Below, piece after piece: positions 7,452-9,731 of a DNA stretch of 9,731 bases. Position 1 is the stretch's first letter; each line of letters opens with the position of its first letter. Source of the DNA: Sulfurimonas sp. (GTDB lineage: Bacteria; Campylobacterota; Campylobacteria; Campylobacterales; Sulfurimonadaceae); NCBI GenBank assembly GCA_024762745.1, contig JANTGV010000022.1, positions 1 through 9,731 on the forward strand. The letters are read 5' to 3'. The notes under the pieces were generated by a model. The model had not been told where the DNA came from and searched no databases. It saw nothing but the letters and a program-made list of their open reading frames with translations. The position numbers were made by a program, and so were the translations under genes.

Positions 7452-8390
7452 TTAAGAACAGATTTCTTCTTTTACTTTTTCTAATGATGCCATATCTGAA
7501 ATATTTAGAGTCTTTAACTCTTTAGCTATTCTACGGTTAAGACCTTTTAGGACAACACCATTTCCAAACTCTATGGCCATATCAACATCACTGGCAATTG
7601 CTAAAATTGACTGCTTGTATTTTACTGGTTGAACAAGTTGTTCTTTTAAAAGTGCCACTGCATCAGCTTTTGTAGAGTAAGGCTTAGTTGTCACATTAGA
7701 TATTACTGGAGCACTGAATGTATCATTAACCATACTATCCATTAATTCAGCTAAGGGCTCCTGTGCTGGAGCTAAAATATCACAGTGTGATGCGACAGAC
7801 ATATTTAAAAGAAGGGCACGTTTTGCACCTGCATCTTTAAATGTCTGCTCTAGTGATGAAAGATCAGCCTTCATCCCTGCAACAACTAGCTGTCCATCCT
7901 GATTGTAATTTGCAGGCCAAACTTTTTTACCCTCTTGTTGTGCATCAACACAAATCTTTTCAACTGATTCATCATCTAAACCGACAATAGCCATCATCCC
8001 AGCCTCAATTTCATCACATGCTGCTTGCATAAATGAACCGCGTTTATGTACCAGTTCAACTGCATCAACATAATCGATAGCACCACTAGCACATAAAGCA
8101 GAAAACTCGCCTAATGAGTGTCCTAAAAAAAGTTCAGCATCAATATCAGGGCATGCATCTTTAAAAAGTCTATAGGCTATCATTTGTACCAATAAGATAG
8201 CTGGCTGAGTATAAGCAGTTTGTCCAAGTTTTTCACTCTCTTCAAATATTATCTCTTTAAAATCAACACCTATTCTCTCACCAGCTTTTGTAAACATCTC
8301 ACGTGCAATTTCAGAGTTATCATAGAAATCTTGACCCATTCCAACTGCCTGTGAACCTTGTCCTGCAAATATCATAGCTATTTTTTTCAT
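7452..8390 (-). CDS. fabD: Malonyl-CoA:ACP transacylase
   Basis: A 312-residue cytoplasmic enzyme that transfers malonyl from CoA to acyl carrier protein, feeding fatty acid elongation. The N-terminal motif FAGQGSQ (8-14) supplies the oxyanion residue Gln11. Nucleophile Ser92 is in GHSLGE, Arg117 in KRGSFMQ binds the malonyl carboxylate, and His202 in VASHCDIL completes the dyad; these match E. coli FabD Ser92, Arg117 and His201. Length is normal. The start is well supported: AGGA at 8400-8397 lies six bases before the ATG, and the ATG overlaps the upstream stop in an ATGA arrangement. It lies between a regulator-like gene and the carbon-nitrogen hydrolase gene in one compact operon. Confidence 0.97.
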   Translation of the reverse strand: MKKIAMIFAGQGSQAVGMGQDFYDNSEIAREMFTKAGERIGVDFKEIIFEESEKLGQTAYTQPAILLVQMIAYRLFKDACPDIDAELFLGHSLGEFSALCASGAIDYVDAVELVHKRGSFMQAACDEIEAGMMAIVGLDDESVEKICVDAQQEGKKVWPANYNQDGQLVVAGMKADLSSLEQTFKDAGAKRALLLNMSVASHCDILAPAQEPLAELMDSMVNDTFSAPVISNVTTKPYSTKADAVALLKEQLVQPVKYKQSILAIASDVDMAIEFGNGVVLKGLNRRIAKELKTLNISDMASLEKVKEEICS

Positions 8391-9151
8391 TCATTATCCT
8401 TTAAATATTCTTTATTTTCAGCTATCTTTTTTCTCAATGTATTTCGATTTAAACCCAACTTATCTGAAAGTTGAAGCTGAGACTTGAATTTATTTAGCCC
8501 AGCCTTGATTAAAGGAACCTCATAGAGATAAATAAAATTTCTATAATCACTATTTGTACCTAACTTGGAATACAAATAGTTTTCAATAATATCTATAAGT
8601 TCTACATCTTTTACATCTTGTAACAGATAATTTATCATAACTTGTCTTCTCAATGAATTTGAGTTTCTACTCAAATCTGGTTTAAAGTTTTTAATATTAA
8701 ATTTTTCATCCCCTCCAAAAAGTAAAGATGCTTCCATTGCAAACTTTTCTATAAGTTGTGACACATCCTCAGGTCTATCACTGAGCGGAGGAATATCAAA
8801 TTTAACACTAAAAAGTTCATCTGTATATTCGTTAGTAAAAGAGGGCTTGGAAGTAGCAACAACCCTAATAAGGTTCTCATTAATTGTCTCTATCAACCTT
8901 TTAATATTTGGAGAGCTGTCAATATTTGTAATAATAAGCTCATTTACACTTTCAAGAGCTATAAGAAGTTCATCAAAACTTGAGGCGTCAATAATAGATG
9001 CATTTGGGAGTATAAAAGAGGCTAAACTCTCTTTCCCAACACCCTCTTCTCCCATAATAAGAGCGTTAACATTGAGTGTTTTTAAAAGAGTAGCTGTTTT
9101 AAATGCTTCAGAGGAAGCATTTGAAGCAGTTATAAAACTAGTGACATCCAC
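8387..9151 (-). CDS. Degenerate sigma-54-activator-like AAA/Fis-HTH protein
   Basis: About 254 residues from the chosen GTG start. Residues 34-40 hold a Walker A, GEEGVGK; IPPLSDRPEDV (about 120-130) resembles the LPPLRxRxEDI segment of NtrC-type activators. The C-terminal LGLNRNTLRKKIAE (about 232-245) is a Fis-type helix-turn-helix. Two hallmarks are missing: there is no GAFTGA loop, and the Walker B site reads ELIITNID without the usual Asp-Glu pair. Walker A and B are only about 35 residues apart. It is therefore unlikely to remodel sigma-54 holoenzyme in the usual way and may act as a DNA-binding regulator or nucleotide-sensing protein; its targets are unknown. The frame opens to GTG at 9214, but the fold begins near residue 5 of this model, and GTG 9151, overlapping the end of slyD by 14 bases, is the last possible start. 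ATGs at 9187 and 9184 are alternatives. Its stop overlaps the fabD start (ATGA). Confidence 0.72.
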   Translation of the reverse strand: MDVTSFITASNASSEAFKTATLLKTLNVNALIMGEEGVGKESLASFILPNASIIDASSFDELLIALESVNELIITNIDSSPNIKRLIETINENLIRVVATSKPSFTNEYTDELFSVKFDIPPLSDRPEDVSQLIEKFAMEASLLFGGDEKFNIKNFKPDLSRNSNSLRRQVMINYLLQDVKDVELIDIIENYLYSKLGTNSDYRNFIYLYEVPLIKAGLNKFKSQLQLSDKLGLNRNTLRKKIAENKEYLKDNE

Positions 9152-9659
9152 AGCCGCTGCCGCCACCTGTACCACAACATCCATCATCTTCTTTTTTGTT
9201 TTCAGATGGTACACCAGTCATAGCCTCTTCAGCAGATGCATCTCTAACACTATTTAAAGTAACACTGAACATTAAATCTTTTCCTGCTAGTGGGTGATTA
9301 AAGTCAATCATTACTGTCTCAGCACCAATCTCTTTTACTGTAACTTGTACAGTTGCCCCATCTTCACCTTGACCATAAAGAGTCATACCAATCGCTAAGT
9401 CAATTCCAGCGAACTGATCAGCAGGAACTTCTTGAGTAGCTTCTGCGTTATATTCACCATAAGCATCTGCAGGTTTAACAAGGATATCGCCTTTTTCACC
9501 AACAGCCATTGTTGATAATCCATTCTCAAGTCCAGGAATAATTTGTCCCTTACCGAACATAAAGACTAGTGGAGCTCCACCAACATTACTATCTACTACT
9601 TTGTCACCATCACGTACTTCGTACTCGATTGATACAATTTGATTTGCTTCAATTGCCAT
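9138..9659 (-). CDS. slyD: FKBP-type peptidyl-prolyl isomerase SlyD
   Basis: A 173-residue cytoplasmic prolyl isomerase and chaperone. The FKBP domain (about 1-65 and 125-145) has GKGQIIPGLENGL at 36-48, and an insert-in-flap chaperone domain (about 70-120) contains DAYGEY at its start and DFNHPLAG at 119-126. The tail is Gly/Cys-rich with Cys161, Cys162, Cys170, Cys172 and a terminal His173; the GCGCH ending is also that of E. coli SlyD, where the tail binds nickel and aids hydrogenase maturation. The tail here is much shorter and has a single His. GAAGG at 9673-9669 serves as ribosome site, nine bases before the ATG. It is probably the first gene of the leftward operon, and its last codons double as the start region of the downstream regulator-like gene. 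Confidence 0.96.
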   Translation of the reverse strand: MAIEANQIVSIEYEVRDGDKVVDSNVGGAPLVFMFGKGQIIPGLENGLSTMAVGEKGDILVKPADAYGEYNAEATQEVPADQFAGIDLAIGMTLYGQGEDGATVQVTVKEIGAETVMIDFNHPLAGKDLMFSVTLNSVRDASAEEAMTGVPSENKKEDDGCCGTGGGSGCGCH

Positions 9660-9689
9660 TTTAGAAAACCTTCTATTTTATTTTTTTGG

Positions 9690-9698
9690 ATTTTATCA
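9690..9698 (-). promoter_or_regulatory. Candidate extended -10 promoter of the slyD operon
   Basis: Read leftward, TGATAAAAT (9698-9690) is an extended -10 with one mismatch to TATAAT. It predicts transcription from about 9683 and a leader of about 24 bases to the slyD ATG. No clear -35 is visible. This would be the only evident promoter for the six leftward genes. Confidence 0.45.
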
Positions 9699-9714
9699 TA
9701 ATAATCTATAATAG

Positions 9715-9731
9715 GGCTGAAAAATTCAGCC
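9715..9731. repeat. Perfect 7-bp hairpin at the right edge
   Basis: GGCTGAA 9715-9721 and TTCAGCC 9725-9731 form a perfect stem with a three-base loop ending exactly at the window edge. No T-run follows on the leftward strand; the rightward flank is outside the window. It could be the terminator stem of a neighbouring gene or an element upstream of the slyD promoter. Confidence 0.5.

Noticed and set aside
8847..9257. 136-codon rightward frame opposite the regulator-like gene and slyD
   Set aside because: Ser/Ala/Leu-rich composition typical of an antisense shadow, no ribosome site, and it lies across two well-supported genes.

Overview
The window looks like chromosomal DNA of a free-living Campylobacterota (epsilonproteobacterium), most likely Sulfurimonas or a close relative. 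The basis is AT-rich coding, protein sequences typical of that group, and the order slyD - fabD - mtnN - ttcA-like, which as I remember it matches Campylobacter jejuni Cj0115-Cj0118. The genus is an inference from gene content and order, without a database search.

Layout. Positions 1-197 hold no supported gene, only a candidate promoter. Positions 198-1688 carry two tandem lipoprotein genes: a stand-alone protein resembling the prodomain of a subtilisin-family protease, then the matching S8 protease with its complete catalytic set. Positions 1751-4667 hold the housekeeping genes gatA (Glu-tRNA(Gln)/Asp-tRNA(Asn) amidotransferase subunit A) and guaB (IMP dehydrogenase), followed by a small RDD membrane protein (4679-5170). 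This rightward block meets a leftward operon end to end, with stop codons overlapping at 5167-5170. The leftward operon, in transcription order from the right edge, is slyD (9659-9138), a degenerate AAA/Fis-type regulator-like gene (9151-8387), fabD (8390-7452), a carbon-nitrogen hydrolase (7450-6734), mtnN/mqnB (6725-5994) and a TtcA-like PP-loop protein (5922-5167). The first five are packed with overlaps or gaps of at most 8 bases.

How the genes work together. The leftward operon mixes proline isomerisation and nickel handling (SlyD), fatty acid initiation (FabD), nucleoside recycling and probably futalosine-route menaquinone synthesis (MtnN/MqnB), and tRNA thiolation (TtcA-like). The rightward block supplies translation-quality tRNA charging and guanine nucleotides. 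The protease pair is the accessory part: two envelope lipoproteins that probably act as one maturation or inhibition unit.

Most notable observations: the prodomain and catalytic domain of the S8 protease are separate genes, each with its own lipoprotein signal; the regulator inside the fab operon has a sigma-54-activator outline but lacks the GAFTGA loop and the Walker B acidic pair; and the TtcA-like protein lacks one of the three expected iron-sulphur cysteines. Several start codons (198, 1751, 3222, 9151) were reassigned from ribosome-site or promoter evidence rather than taking the longest frame.
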